Below are positions 1 through 8,006 of a DNA stretch of 64,000 nucleotides, piece by piece (the first letter of the stretch is position 1; every line of letters starts with the position of its first letter). Made by a program: the position numbers and the translations under genes. The DNA is taken from assembly GCF_009828065.1 (NCBI RefSeq), contig NZ_WTYK01000009.1, forward strand, positions 32,439 to 96,438, written 5' to 3'. This DNA comes from Croceibacterium soli. GTDB taxonomy: Bacteria; Pseudomonadota; Alphaproteobacteria; Sphingomonadales; Sphingomonadaceae. The notes beneath the pieces are model-generated. The model was not told the origin of the DNA, did not search any database, and saw only the letters and a list, made by a program, of their open reading frames with translations.

Positions 1-1
1 G

Positions 2-229
2 GTGGCGACCGCGCTCATCTTCTCCCCGCTGCTGGGGGGCGTGATCGCCCTCGCCGTGGTGATCAACATCATCACCGCCGGCCTCGCCGGGGTGGCCGTG
101 CCGGTGCTGTTCGACCGCATGGGCCAGGACCCGGCGGTGGCCAGCAGCGTGTTCGTGACGATGATCACAGACTCGATGGGCTTCTTCGCGTTCCTCGGCC
201 TGGCCGTGGCGAGCGGGCTGGTCGGCTGA
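2..229 (+). CDS. mgtE: Magnesium transporter MgtE, C-terminal fragment (5' end outside window)
   Basis: The visible 75 residues are the last part of the membrane domain of an MgtE-type Mg2+ channel/transporter, an inner-membrane protein for Mg2+ uptake. They show two hydrophobic segments (about residues 8-34 and 50-74). Between them lie the family-typical stretch DPAVASSVF and then TMITDSMGFFAFLGLA, where MgtE proteins carry conserved pore-region residues (D-P-A and T-D-x-x-G-F-F). The N-terminal cytoplasmic and CBS domains lie upstream of the window, so the frame opens at the edge and the first GTG is not necessarily a start. A DUF1489 gene follows 56 bp downstream on the same strand. Confidence 0.85.
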   Translation: MATALIFSPLLGGVIALAVVINIITAGLAGVAVPVLFDRMGQDPAVASSVFVTMITDSMGFFAFLGLAVASGLVG

Positions 230-285
230 GCGGTTTCGGCGCCGAGCCGGTTGAGCCAGCCTCCAGAACCCCTATCTCCCTCACC

Positions 286-678
286 ATGCCCCTCCACATG
301 ACTAAGATCGCCTACCGCTCCGGGAGCGTGGAGAACCTGCGCAAGTGGGTCGAAGCCGGGCCGGAGGCGCACATGACGACGCGCTACCTGCCCAAGCGGC
401 ACGAAGAGATGATCGGCGGCTCGCTCTACTGGATCCTCGAACACGCGCTGGTCGCCCGCAGCGAGATCATCGGCTTCGAACAGAACAGCGACGGCCGCTG
501 GACCATCCGCCTCGCGCCCAAGCTGATCCTCGTTCACCCCAAAGCCAAGCGCGCCCACCAGGGCTGGCGCTACCTCGCCGAGAAGGACGCTCCGCCCGAT
601 CTTGCGGAAGGCGAAGTGGCGGGCGACGCGCTGCCGGTTCGGATGGTCCGTGACCTGAGCAAGCTGGGCTTCGTCTGA
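286..678 (+). CDS. DUF1489 family protein
   Basis: A 130-residue soluble protein with no signal peptide or membrane segment. It matches the DUF1489 family, which is common in alphaproteobacteria and has no established function. The family core is visible as TRYLPKRHEEMIGGSLYWILEH, followed by a conserved isoleucine/arginine region and a proline-containing LVHPKAKRAHQGWRYL segment near residue 90. The ATG at 286 gives the usual length; a second ATG four codons later (298) is possible. It lies downstream of mgtE on the same strand. Family assignment is by recall of the motif pattern, and no biochemical role should be inferred. Confidence 0.8.
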   Translation: MPLHMTKIAYRSGSVENLRKWVEAGPEAHMTTRYLPKRHEEMIGGSLYWILEHALVARSEIIGFEQNSDGRWTIRLAPKLILVHPKAKRAHQGWRYLAEKDAPPDLAEGEVAGDALPVRMVRDLSKLGFV

Positions 679-729
679 GCCCGGAACGCATCCCCTTTCC
701 GCCCCGTTGATCGGGGAAGGAGAGATGCA

Positions 730-990
730 ATGCCAGACCGCCAGTCACGCCATCCCGACAACGACATGATCGATGCCGCGCAGGAAGAATCCGTCCCCAC
801 CGCCCAGCAAAGCGCGGCCGGCGGGCAGGTGAGCCGGCAAGTCGGCTCCCGCGCCGAATTGCACCGCGCCGAAGGTACGCTGGAAGGCGACGAGGTGGAA
901 CGCGCCACCGGCCGCGACAATCCCGACCAGGATGCGCAGAAGGGTAACAAGACCTTCGACAAAATTCGCTCCGGCCAGCAGAACGGGTAG
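730..990 (+). CDS. Small hydrophilic protein of unknown function
   Basis: An 86-residue very polar protein rich in D, E, Q, R and G. It has no hydrophobic segment and no cysteine, so it looks cytoplasmic and possibly disordered. The start is well supported: the purine-rich GGAAGGAGAG lies a few bases upstream of the ATG at 730, a near-ideal ribosome binding site. It sits 51 bp after the DUF1489 gene on the same strand, and a short palindromic repeat cluster begins 10 bp after its stop. I do not recognise a domain. Its composition (many charged residues, QVSRQVGSRAELHRAEG in the middle) resembles small conserved hypotheticals of sphingomonads, but that is an impression only. Confidence 0.6.
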   Translation: MPDRQSRHPDNDMIDAAQEESVPTAQQSAAGGQVSRQVGSRAELHRAEGTLEGDEVERATGRDNPDQDAQKGNKTFDKIRSGQQNG

Positions 991-1000
991 CACGACTTAC

Positions 1001-1142
1001 CCGTTCGTCCTGAGCTCGTCGAAGGACGAGACGTTGCGCCAGTCGTGGTTCGACAAGCTCACCACGAACGGCGGGGGTAGGTCCCAGCTGTAGTTGTTTC
1101 CTAAGGCACCCCACCCCGTTCGTCCTGAGCTTGTCGAAGGAC
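1001..1142. repeat. Cluster of three 21-bp imperfect palindromes
   Basis: Three copies of the short palindromic element that recurs through the window: 1007-1027 and 1122-1142 (arms GTCCT/AGGAC) and 1045-1065 in opposite orientation (arms GTGGT/ACCAC). All share a central TCGACAAGCTC-like core, and CCGTTCG or CGAACGG flanks the cluster. They fill the space between the small hydrophilic protein gene and the frnE-like gene, which converge here, so they lie in 3' ends of both transcripts. No coding signal is seen in this stretch. Confidence 0.85.
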
Positions 1143-1161
1143 GATCGGAGCGACGGTGCCG

Positions 1162-1854
1162 TCAGGCGTTCCGCACCTCGCCTGCGGCCATCGCGGCAAC
1201 GCGGCGCAAGGTCGCGGAGAACACCGCCGGCTCCTGCGCGCCGGGGATCAGGTACTTGCCGTTGACTACGAAGCTCGGGACCGAGTTGATCCCAGCTTCG
1301 AGGCCGCGCTTCTCTTCCAGCCGCACGGCGATGCCGAGCGCTTCCTCGTCCAGCGCCTCCGCGGCGGCGCCACGGTCGAAGTTTTCCGCTTCGGCGATGT
1401 CGAGCAGGACCTCGCGGTCGCCGATGCTCCGCCGCTCCTGGAAATGGGCGCGGAATAGCGCCTGACTGAGCCGGGTCTGCGCCTCGGGTCCTTCGACCGC
1501 GAGGGCCCAGCGCAGCAGCTTGTGCGCATCGAAGGTGTTCCACATCATCCCCGGCTGCCCCGCCGGCTCGTCTGCCGGGATCGGAAAGCCGGCTTCGGCG
1601 GCCTTCTCGGACAGCCGCCGCCGCATGGCGCTTAGTTCGTCTTCTGAGCGGTTGTAAGTCTCAGCCAGGTGCTGCGCCTGGCTCTTGCCTTCGGGCGGCA
1701 TATCCGGGTTGAGCTCGAACGGCATCCAGCGAGTCTCGACGTCGATCTCGCCATCGAGCTCGGCCAAAGCCTTCGCGTACTGCGCATAGCCGATCGCGCA
1801 CCACGGGCACATCACGTCGGACCAGATCTGCACGTCGACAGTGGGTCTGCTCAT
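1162..1854 (-). CDS. DsbA-family (FrnE-like) thiol oxidoreductase
   Basis: A 230-residue cytoplasmic-looking DsbA-family protein of the FrnE type, with no signal peptide. Near the N terminus it has VQIWSDVMCPWCAIGYAQY, carrying the active-site CPWC, followed by the helical insertion. Near residue 190 is the cis-proline region SVPSFVVNGKYLIPGAQ. FrnE-like proteins are thioredoxin-fold thiol/disulfide oxidoreductases or 2-hydroxychromene-2-carboxylate-isomerase relatives; the substrate cannot be read from sequence. The start chosen is the ATG at 1854, preceded by GGAGGA and overlapping the nudC stop as ATGA, so the two are translationally coupled. It is the last gene of a three-gene minus-strand operon (serine hydrolase, nudC, this gene). 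Confidence 0.88.
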   Translation of the reverse strand: MSRPTVDVQIWSDVMCPWCAIGYAQYAKALAELDGEIDVETRWMPFELNPDMPPEGKSQAQHLAETYNRSEDELSAMRRRLSEKAAEAGFPIPADEPAGQPGMMWNTFDAHKLLRWALAVEGPEAQTRLSQALFRAHFQERRSIGDREVLLDIAEAENFDRGAAAEALDEEALGIAVRLEEKRGLEAGINSVPSFVVNGKYLIPGAQEPAVFSATLRRVAAMAAGEVRNA

Positions 1855-2741
1855 CGTTGTTCCTCCAGCCACCAATGCAACATGTGGTGGGCGATGGCCT
1901 GCCGGGGCGGCGCCCGGAAGCTGCGGCTCTCGGCGCCGCTCTCCAGCGCCTCACGGATTTCGCCCGCGGTGAACCAACGGGCGTCTTCCAGCTCGGTTTC
2001 ATCGATCGCCAGAGCGTCGTGCTCCGCATGGGCGTGGCAGGCGATCATCAGCTGCGAGGGGAACGGCCAGGGCTGGCTGCCGACGTAGGCGACGTCGCGC
2101 ACCCGCACGCCCGCTTCCTCGAACACCTCGCGGGCGACGGCCTCCTCGATCGACTCGCCGGGCTCGACGAAGCCGGCGAGCGCCGAGTAGTTGCCGGCGG
2201 GGAAGCGATGGCTGCGCCCGAGAAGGAGGCGGCCGCCGTGCTCGACCAGCATGATCGTCACCGGATCGACCCGGGGGAAGTGCTGCGCGGCGCAGGTCTC
2301 GCTGACGCAATCGCGCTGCCAGCCGCCTTTGGCGATCCTGGTCGGCCCGCCGCAGCGGGAGCAGAAGCGATGGCGCGCATGCCAGTCGAGCACGCTGCGA
2401 GCACCCCCGTAGAGCGCCAGGTCCTCCGGTCCGAGCTGCCCAAGCGCCGCCCAGGTCTCCTGCCGGGCATAGGCCGGATCGACATCGCCATCGGCCGGCA
2501 CTGCGGCGAACAGCGCCTCCCCATCGAGCAGGCCGAGGAACACCAGCTCGGCACCCTTTTCCAGTTCCCCGCAGCGGCCCCACTGCAGGCAGGATTCGTC
2601 GCTCAGCCGAGGGATGAGGCCCTCCAGCCGCAGGAGGCGGGCGTCGGGCCCGGCGAGCGCGGCGAGCCGCGCGGGATCCGCGCGCAAGGTGTCGGCGCGG
2701 TCGAGCTTGTGTCCGGCAAAAGGAAGCGTCCGTCCTCTCAC
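1851..2741 (-). CDS. nudC: NADH pyrophosphatase (NAD+ diphosphatase) NudC
   Basis: A 296-residue Nudix hydrolase that splits NAD(H) to NMN(H) and AMP and can remove NAD caps from RNA 5' ends. Visible features are a zinc ribbon (RFCSRCGGPT, then CVSETC, four cysteines around residues 135-160), a full Nudix box (GFVEPGESIEEAVAREVFEE, continuing AG) and the NudC-specific SQPWPFPSQ motif just after it. No ATG fits. The best start is the GTG at 2741, which overlaps the upstream gene's stop as GTGA and gives a normal alphaproteobacterial length. The stop overlaps the next start (ATGA). The tight overlaps point to one operon with the serine hydrolase and the FrnE-like protein. Confidence 0.92.
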   Translation of the reverse strand: MRGRTLPFAGHKLDRADTLRADPARLAALAGPDARLLRLEGLIPRLSDESCLQWGRCGELEKGAELVFLGLLDGEALFAAVPADGDVDPAYARQETWAALGQLGPEDLALYGGARSVLDWHARHRFCSRCGGPTRIAKGGWQRDCVSETCAAQHFPRVDPVTIMLVEHGGRLLLGRSHRFPAGNYSALAGFVEPGESIEEAVAREVFEEAGVRVRDVAYVGSQPWPFPSQLMIACHAHAEHDALAIDETELEDARWFTAGEIREALESGAESRSFRAPPRQAIAHHMLHWWLEEQR

Positions 2742-4042
2742 GCCCGGCCCTGCGCCGCCAGATCTGCGCGGATCGCTGCGGGAAATTCCTCGAGCAGGGG
2801 ATAGGCGTCGAACGGCATGAACTGCGTGTAGAGCCCGGCGCGGAGGCCGTGCTTGCGGTCGATGAAGCCGATCGTCCCGGCGGCGCCGGCCCAGCCGAAC
2901 ACGCCCTCCTCCGCGCCGCGCCCGACGCGTCCGCCGGCTCCGAAGCCCCAGGTCTTCGCGTACTCGTCGTCCGGCGAAAGCGTGTCGGGGAAGAGGTTCG
3001 AAGTGCCCAGCCGCACCGCCCGCTCGCTCATCACCCTGGCGCCGTCGAAGGACCCGTTGCCGAGCAGCATCTCGAGGAAGCGGTCGTAATCGCGCGGCGT
3101 GCTGGCGAGACCCGCACCGCCGAAGGGAAACGGCGGCTTGTCGAGATAGACCGAGTTCTGCCCGAGGTCGATCGGCAGGAGCATCCCGCCGAGCAGGAAG
3201 TAGCCGGTCGTGAGGCGCCCGGCATCCGCCCGCGCGACCTGGAACCCAGTGTCCCGCATGCCCAGCGGATCGAAGAACCGCTCCTTCAGGAAAGCGTCGA
3301 AGCTCTGGCCGGAAACGACCTCGATCGCCCGGCCCAGCAAGTCGAGCCCCATGCCATAGCTCCAGCGCGTGCCCGGCTGGTGCACCAGCGGAAGCTCCGC
3401 CAGCCGGTCGGCGAACAGCTCCAGGCTGCCGACCGAAGTGCCCTGGAACACCGGCACGCTCTGCAGCCGGCTGACCACGCCGGGGACAATGCCGCGCTGG
3501 CGGTAAGCCTGGGCGATCGGGCCGGTCTGGATGATCCCGTAGCCGAGGCCGGCGGTATGCGTCAGCAGGTGCCGGATGGTGATCGGCCGCACCGCCGGTT
3601 CGAGATTGTCGGGGGTGATCGGCCCGTCGTAGACTTTCTGCACCTGCATGTTGCGGTACTTCGGCAAGATCTCGTGCAGCGGCTGGTCGAGGCCGAGCTT
3701 GCCTTCGTCGATCAGCATCATGGCCGCCATGCCCGTCACCGGCTTGGTCATCGAATAGATGCGGTAGATGCTGTCTGCGTCGGACCGGCGCGGCTGCGCG
3801 AACGTGTCGAGACCGCGGGCGACGACCGCCGGCTCCTCCCCGCCGAAGCCGAGCGTGGCGACCATGTTGGCGACCTTGCGGCTGTCGACATAGCCGGCAA
3901 TCAGCCGCTCGACATTGGCCCATTGCCCGCCGGATTGCGCGAGCACCGGCACGCCCCCCAGTGCGGCCCCCGCACCCAGGGCTGCGGCGCCGCCGATCCA
4001 CTGGCGGCGGGTGACCATAGCGTTCCAGTCGAGCGGCTTCAT
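2738..4042 (-). CDS. Serine hydrolase of the beta-lactamase/penicillin-binding family (Tat-exported)
   Basis: A 434-residue class C beta-lactamase-like serine hydrolase. A twin-arginine type signal begins TRRQWIGGAAALGAGAALGG and ends near ALAQSGG, so export by Tat to the periplasm is likely. The catalytic S-x-x-K appears as YSMTKPVTG (about residue 110), and the tyrosine motif may be SYGMGLD in the HQPGTRWSYG segment; HTAGLGYG lies between. Family members are esterases, D-aminopeptidases or beta-lactamases, and the substrate cannot be told from sequence. The ATG at 4042 is chosen because the signal peptide starts there and GGAGGGAC precedes it. It is the first gene of the operon with nudC and the FrnE-like gene. 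Confidence 0.85.
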   Translation of the reverse strand: MKPLDWNAMVTRRQWIGGAAALGAGAALGGVPVLAQSGGQWANVERLIAGYVDSRKVANMVATLGFGGEEPAVVARGLDTFAQPRRSDADSIYRIYSMTKPVTGMAAMMLIDEGKLGLDQPLHEILPKYRNMQVQKVYDGPITPDNLEPAVRPITIRHLLTHTAGLGYGIIQTGPIAQAYRQRGIVPGVVSRLQSVPVFQGTSVGSLELFADRLAELPLVHQPGTRWSYGMGLDLLGRAIEVVSGQSFDAFLKERFFDPLGMRDTGFQVARADAGRLTTGYFLLGGMLLPIDLGQNSVYLDKPPFPFGGAGLASTPRDYDRFLEMLLGNGSFDGARVMSERAVRLGTSNLFPDTLSPDDEYAKTWGFGAGGRVGRGAEEGVFGWAGAAGTIGFIDRKHGLRAGLYTQFMPFDAYPLLEEFPAAIRADLAAQGRA

Positions 4043-4152
4043 CGGCGTGTCCCTCCAGTCGAATCCGCCGCTCCATCGGGCGAACGGCGTGAATAGCAGC
4101 TTAGCGGCCCCGCGCCGGCGATAAAGCCGTCCTTGCATCCACCGGCTGTGTT

Positions 4153-4389
4153 ATGCATACAAGACACATGCTCAACCTGCTTTCGATCCTGACCGGATTG
4201 CTGTCCCTGGTGATCGTGATCCCTTCGCAGATCCCCCTGCTCGGCTGGGGCAACTGGCTGGCACTGCCGCTGATCGCCGTCGGGGTCGTGCTCGGCGCGC
4301 TGTCGTCGAAGAACACCGGCCGCAACTTCTGCCTGATCGTGTTCGCCGTCGCGGCAATCCGCCTGATGATCGGCGGCGGGATCATCTGA
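4153..4389 (+). CDS. Small membrane protein, two or three helices
   Basis: A 78-residue protein with hydrophobic segments at about residues 7-30 (LLSILTGLLSLVIVIPSQIP) and 33-52 (WLALPLIAVGVVLGAL), and a third weaker one at 60-77, so an inner-membrane location is likely. No domain is recognised. It is divergent from the serine hydrolase operon with 110 bp between the starts. Neither the ATG at 4153 nor the one at 4168 has a good ribosome binding site; the longer form is given. Copy A of the ~130-bp structured repeat begins 6 bp after the stop. Moderate confidence that it is real, based on composition and frame. Confidence 0.6.
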   Translation: MHTRHMLNLLSILTGLLSLVIVIPSQIPLLGWGNWLALPLIAVGVVLGALSSKNTGRNFCLIVFAVAAIRLMIGGGII

Positions 4390-4395
4390 TCCAAC

Positions 4396-4528
4396 TCCTC
4401 CCCGGCACGGGGAGGTGGCGCCGGCCGTAGGCCGGTGACGGAGGGGGCCCACCTCCTGGTGCGTGGTGCCTGCGGCGGGCCCCCTCCACCATGCTTCGCA
4501 TGGTCCCCCTCCCCGTTCCGGGGAGGAT
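4396..4528. repeat. ~130-bp structured intergenic repeat, copy A
   Basis: The element starts with a hairpin-forming TCCTCCCCGG...CGGGGAGG block, continues with GGTGGC, a second small hairpin (CCGGCC...GGCCGG) and TGACGGAGGGGG, and ends with CCCCCTCC, CATGCTTCGCATG and CCCCTCCCCG...GGGGAGGA. The same plan recurs at 4651, 11450, 36444 and 55872. It begins 6 bp downstream of the small membrane protein stop. On RNA it would fold into several stem-loops. The 396-bp gene-free stretch 4390-4785 is filled by copies A and B and a hairpin between them. Confidence 0.85.
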
Positions 4529-4574
4529 TATTACTCACGCGAAGGCGCGAAGGATTGTGCTGATCCCTTCATGG

Positions 4575-4621
4575 CTTCGTGGCTTCGTGTGATCAAAAAG
4601 GACTCACACGAAGACACGAAG
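4575..4621. repeat. Long inverted repeat (18-bp arms, 11-nt loop)
   Basis: Arm 4575-4592 (CTTCGTGGCTTCGTGTGA) and arm 4604-4621 (TCACACGAAGACACGAAG) pair at 17 of 18 positions around the loop TCAAAAAGGAC. The right arm continues as a short tandem of ACACGAAG. It lies between two direct copies of the ~130-bp repeat. No gene is seen here. It could act as a bidirectional terminator between the small membrane protein gene and mutY, which converge here, or be a mobile palindrome remnant. Confidence 0.75.
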
Positions 4622-4650
4622 ACACGAAGATGTCTTGCCAGGTCTCCAAA

Positions 4651-4782
4651 TCCTCCCCGGGACGGGGAGGTGGCGCCGGCCACAGGCCGGTGACGGAGGG
4701 GGCCCGCCTCCTGGTGCGTGGTGCCTGTGGCGGGCCCCCTCCACCGCGCTGCGCGCGGTCCCCCTCCCCGTCCCGGGGAGGA
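4651..4782. repeat. ~130-bp structured intergenic repeat, copy B
   Basis: This is a near-identical direct copy of the element at 4396, in the same orientation, with the same internal blocks (TCCTCCCC hairpin, GCCGGC hairpin, TGACGGAGGGGG, GGCGGGCCCCCTCCACC, final CCCGGGGAGGA). It ends 3 bp from the mutY stop codon, so on the minus strand it is the immediate 3' untranslated region of mutY. The central CATGCTTCGCATG of copy A is here CGCGCTGCGCGCG, a compensated change of the stem. Confidence 0.85.
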
Positions 4783-4785
4783 TTT

Positions 4786-5826
<1,041 letters not shown>

Positions 5827-5855
5827 GCGGCGGCTATGGCATGGCGGGGGCGATC

Positions 5856-6440
5856 ATGGAACGGGACGAAGACAAGCCGGAAGGCAAGAAGGCGAAGGCC
5901 CAGGCAAAGCAGCCGAAGGCTAAAGTCTGGGAGCGCCCGCGCGGCGGCCAGGCGAAGCCGATCGCCGACCTTATGCCGCAGATCGGCCGCGCCGCGTTCC
6001 GCCGGTTCGGCTTCGTGCAAAGCTCGGTCGTCACCCGCTGGCCGGAGATCGTCGGCGAGCGCCATGCGCGCGTCTGCATGCCCGAATCGATCCGCTTCCC
6101 GCCGGGGGAGAAAAGCGAAGGGATCATGCAGCTGGTCGTGCTGCCGGCTCATGCGCCGCTGATCCAGCACGTGATCCCGGAGATCATCGAGCGGGTGAAC
6201 CGCTTCTTTGGCTACAAGGCCGTGGTCAGGGTCAAGCTGCGGCAAGGCGCGGTTAAGCCGCGCCGGGCCACCGACGGCACCGAGGATCGCCCCAAGGCGC
6301 CGGTGTCGCTCAAGCCGATCCCGATCGAGCTCGGCGAAAGCCTCCGCGACATCGGCGATCCGGAGCTGCGCACCGTGCTGGAATCGCTCGCCCGAAGCCT
6401 CGGAGCCCAGGGCAACGGAAAGAAGGACGAACAGGGATGA
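5856..6440 (+). CDS. dciA: DciA family replicative-helicase loader/operator (DUF721)
   Basis: A 194-residue protein of the DUF721/DciA family. DciA proteins bind the replicative helicase DnaB and assist its loading in bacteria that lack DnaC/DnaI. The family domain starts with IADLMPQIGRAAFRRFGF and continues VVTRWPEIVGERHARVCMPE and AHAPLIQHVIPEIIERVNRF. A lysine-rich, probably disordered N-terminal extension (residues 1-30) precedes it. ATG 5856 is chosen; the in-frame ATG 5841 would add five residues. Its stop overlaps the next start as ATGA, coupling it to dsbA. The mutY-dciA-dsbA-smc neighbourhood is familiar in sphingomonads. Confidence 0.85.
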   Translation: MERDEDKPEGKKAKAQAKQPKAKVWERPRGGQAKPIADLMPQIGRAAFRRFGFVQSSVVTRWPEIVGERHARVCMPESIRFPPGEKSEGIMQLVVLPAHAPLIQHVIPEIIERVNRFFGYKAVVRVKLRQGAVKPRRATDGTEDRPKAPVSLKPIPIELGESLRDIGDPELRTVLESLARSLGAQGNGKKDEQG

Positions 6441-7111
6441 AGAAGCTCGCGATCCTGGCCGCACTGCTCGCGGCCATCCCCTTGACCGCCGTAACGGCGC
6501 AGAACTGGCTCGGCACGACAGCCGCCACCAGCGGCGGGCACCGGCTGGGCAATCCCCAGGCGAAGACCAAGCTGATCGAGTTCGTCAGCTACACCTGCCC
6601 GCATTGCGGCAAGTTCTTCAAGGAAGCCGACGGGCCGATCAAAGTGGCGCTGGTGCAGCCGGGGAAAGTCTCGGTCGAGATCCGCCACTTCATCCGCGAT
6701 CCGATCGACCTGACCGCGGTGGTCCTGGCGAACTGCGGCGACAAGGCCAAGTTCTTCGGCAATCACGAGATGTTCTTCAGCCGCCAGGAACAGTGGCTGA
6801 GCAAGGCCCAAGGCGCCGCCCGTTCGCAGCAGCAGCGCTGGACCAGCGGCACCGTGCCGGAACGGCTGCGGGCGATCTCGAGCGACCTCGGCTTTTACGA
6901 GATGATGGAGCGCCGCGGCTACACCCGTGCGCAAGTCGATCGCTGCCTGGGCGACCAGGCGAAGATCGACGCTCTGGTCGGCCAGGCCCAGGCCGACAGG
7001 ACGCAGTACAAGGTGAATGGGACACCCAGCTTCGTCGTCAACGGCAAGCTGCTCGAAGGCGTGCACCAGTGGTCGGACCTGCAGAAGGCGCTCGCCTCCG
7101 CGGACAAGTAG
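6437..7111 (+). CDS. Periplasmic DsbA-like thiol:disulfide oxidoreductase
   Basis: A 224-residue exported protein. The signal peptide MKKLAILAALLAAIPLTAVTA is followed by a thioredoxin-fold DsbA domain with active site CPHC (FVSYTCPHCGKFF, about residue 52) and the cis-proline segment GTPSFVVNGKLLEG near residue 195. It probably introduces or exchanges disulfides in periplasmic proteins. The start overlaps the dciA stop (ATGA). A second, lipidated DsbA-like gene follows 117 bp downstream and smc after that. No dsbB is in the window. Confidence 0.92.
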   Translation: MKKLAILAALLAAIPLTAVTAQNWLGTTAATSGGHRLGNPQAKTKLIEFVSYTCPHCGKFFKEADGPIKVALVQPGKVSVEIRHFIRDPIDLTAVVLANCGDKAKFFGNHEMFFSRQEQWLSKAQGAARSQQQRWTSGTVPERLRAISSDLGFYEMMERRGYTRAQVDRCLGDQAKIDALVGQAQADRTQYKVNGTPSFVVNGKLLEGVHQWSDLQKALASADK

Positions 7112-7166
7112 GGCGCCGACATGGGATAACCCTGTGCAAAAGGAGGGCCGCGGTGGTTACCGTGGT

Positions 7167-7194
7167 TTGACGGGGGCCCGGGCTGGGCTAGCCT
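7167..7194 (+). promoter_or_regulatory. Candidate sigma-70 promoter for the lipoprotein thioredoxin gene
   Basis: TTGACG at 7167-7172 and TAGCCT at 7189-7194 are separated by 16 bp, about 35 bp upstream of the ATG at 7229. The 117-bp gap after the first dsbA-like gene would otherwise be unexplained. This is a pattern match only; alphaproteobacterial promoters are loosely conserved. Confidence 0.35.
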
Positions 7195-7228
7195 GCACGC
7201 TGGAATTCTTGCCGGATAGGATTTTGCC

Positions 7229-7978
7229 ATGACCGCGCTTCGCCGTATCGCTCTCACCGCCGTCGCCGCCCCGCTGGCGCTCGCCCTCGCCGCCTGCGGC
7301 TCCGACGAGCAGGCCACCGAAGGCGCGCCGAAGGGCGAGCCGATCGCCGCCGTCCCCGCCCCCGCCGGCACGAGCTGGGTCGAGACCGCCGCCGTCACCC
7401 CGGAAGACGGATACCGGATCGGCAACCCGGACGCGCCGCTCAAGCTGGTCGAATACGCCAGCCACACCTGCCCGGCCTGCGCCGCGTTCTCGACCTCGGC
7501 GGTCGCCGAGCTGGACGAGTACGTCGCGAAGGGCGTGGTCAGCTACGAGATCCGCAACCAGGTCCACAACGCGCTCGACCTGACGCTGGCGATGCTGATG
7601 CGTTGCGGCGCGCCCGAGACGTTCCACCCGCTGGCCAACCAGGTCTGGGCCAACCTCGACCAGGTGATGAACACCGCCCAGCAGAACGAAGCGGCGCTGA
7701 ACCAGGCCATGCAGGCGCAGGACGCCACCCGCTTCCAGAAGATCGCCGATGCCGCCGGCTTGCTGGACTTCTTCGCAGCGCGCGGGATCAGCCGCGACCA
7801 GGCGATGCAGTGCCTGGCCGATCCGGCCAAGGGCGAGGCGATCCTGCAGCGTTCGCAGGCCCAGTCGGAGGAACTGGAAGTGACCGGCACGCCAACCTTC
7901 TTCCTCAATGGCAGCAAGCTCGAAGGAAGCAACTGGGCGGAAATCGAGCCGATCCTGCAGAACGCCGGCGCTCGCTAG
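7229..7978 (+). CDS. DsbA-like thioredoxin-domain lipoprotein
   Basis: A 249-residue exported DsbA-like protein. The N terminus ends in the lipobox LAAC (about residue 22), so it should be lipid-anchored in the periplasm. The active site is CPAC in EYASHTCPACAAFST (about residue 80), and GTPTFFLNGSKLEGSNW near residue 225 carries the cis-proline. The alanine-rich, polar stretch after the lipobox probably forms a linker. The domain is similar to the neighbouring soluble DsbA-like protein, suggesting an old duplication with different active-site dipeptides (PH against PA), which usually means different redox potentials. smc starts 28 bp downstream. Confidence 0.9.
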   Translation: MTALRRIALTAVAAPLALALAACGSDEQATEGAPKGEPIAAVPAPAGTSWVETAAVTPEDGYRIGNPDAPLKLVEYASHTCPACAAFSTSAVAELDEYVAKGVVSYEIRNQVHNALDLTLAMLMRCGAPETFHPLANQVWANLDQVMNTAQQNEAALNQAMQAQDATRFQKIADAAGLLDFFAARGISRDQAMQCLADPAKGEAILQRSQAQSEELEVTGTPTFFLNGSKLEGSNWAEIEPILQNAGAR

Positions 7979-8006
7979 GGCGCCGGGCGGAGGGGAACCC
8001 GGCGCG

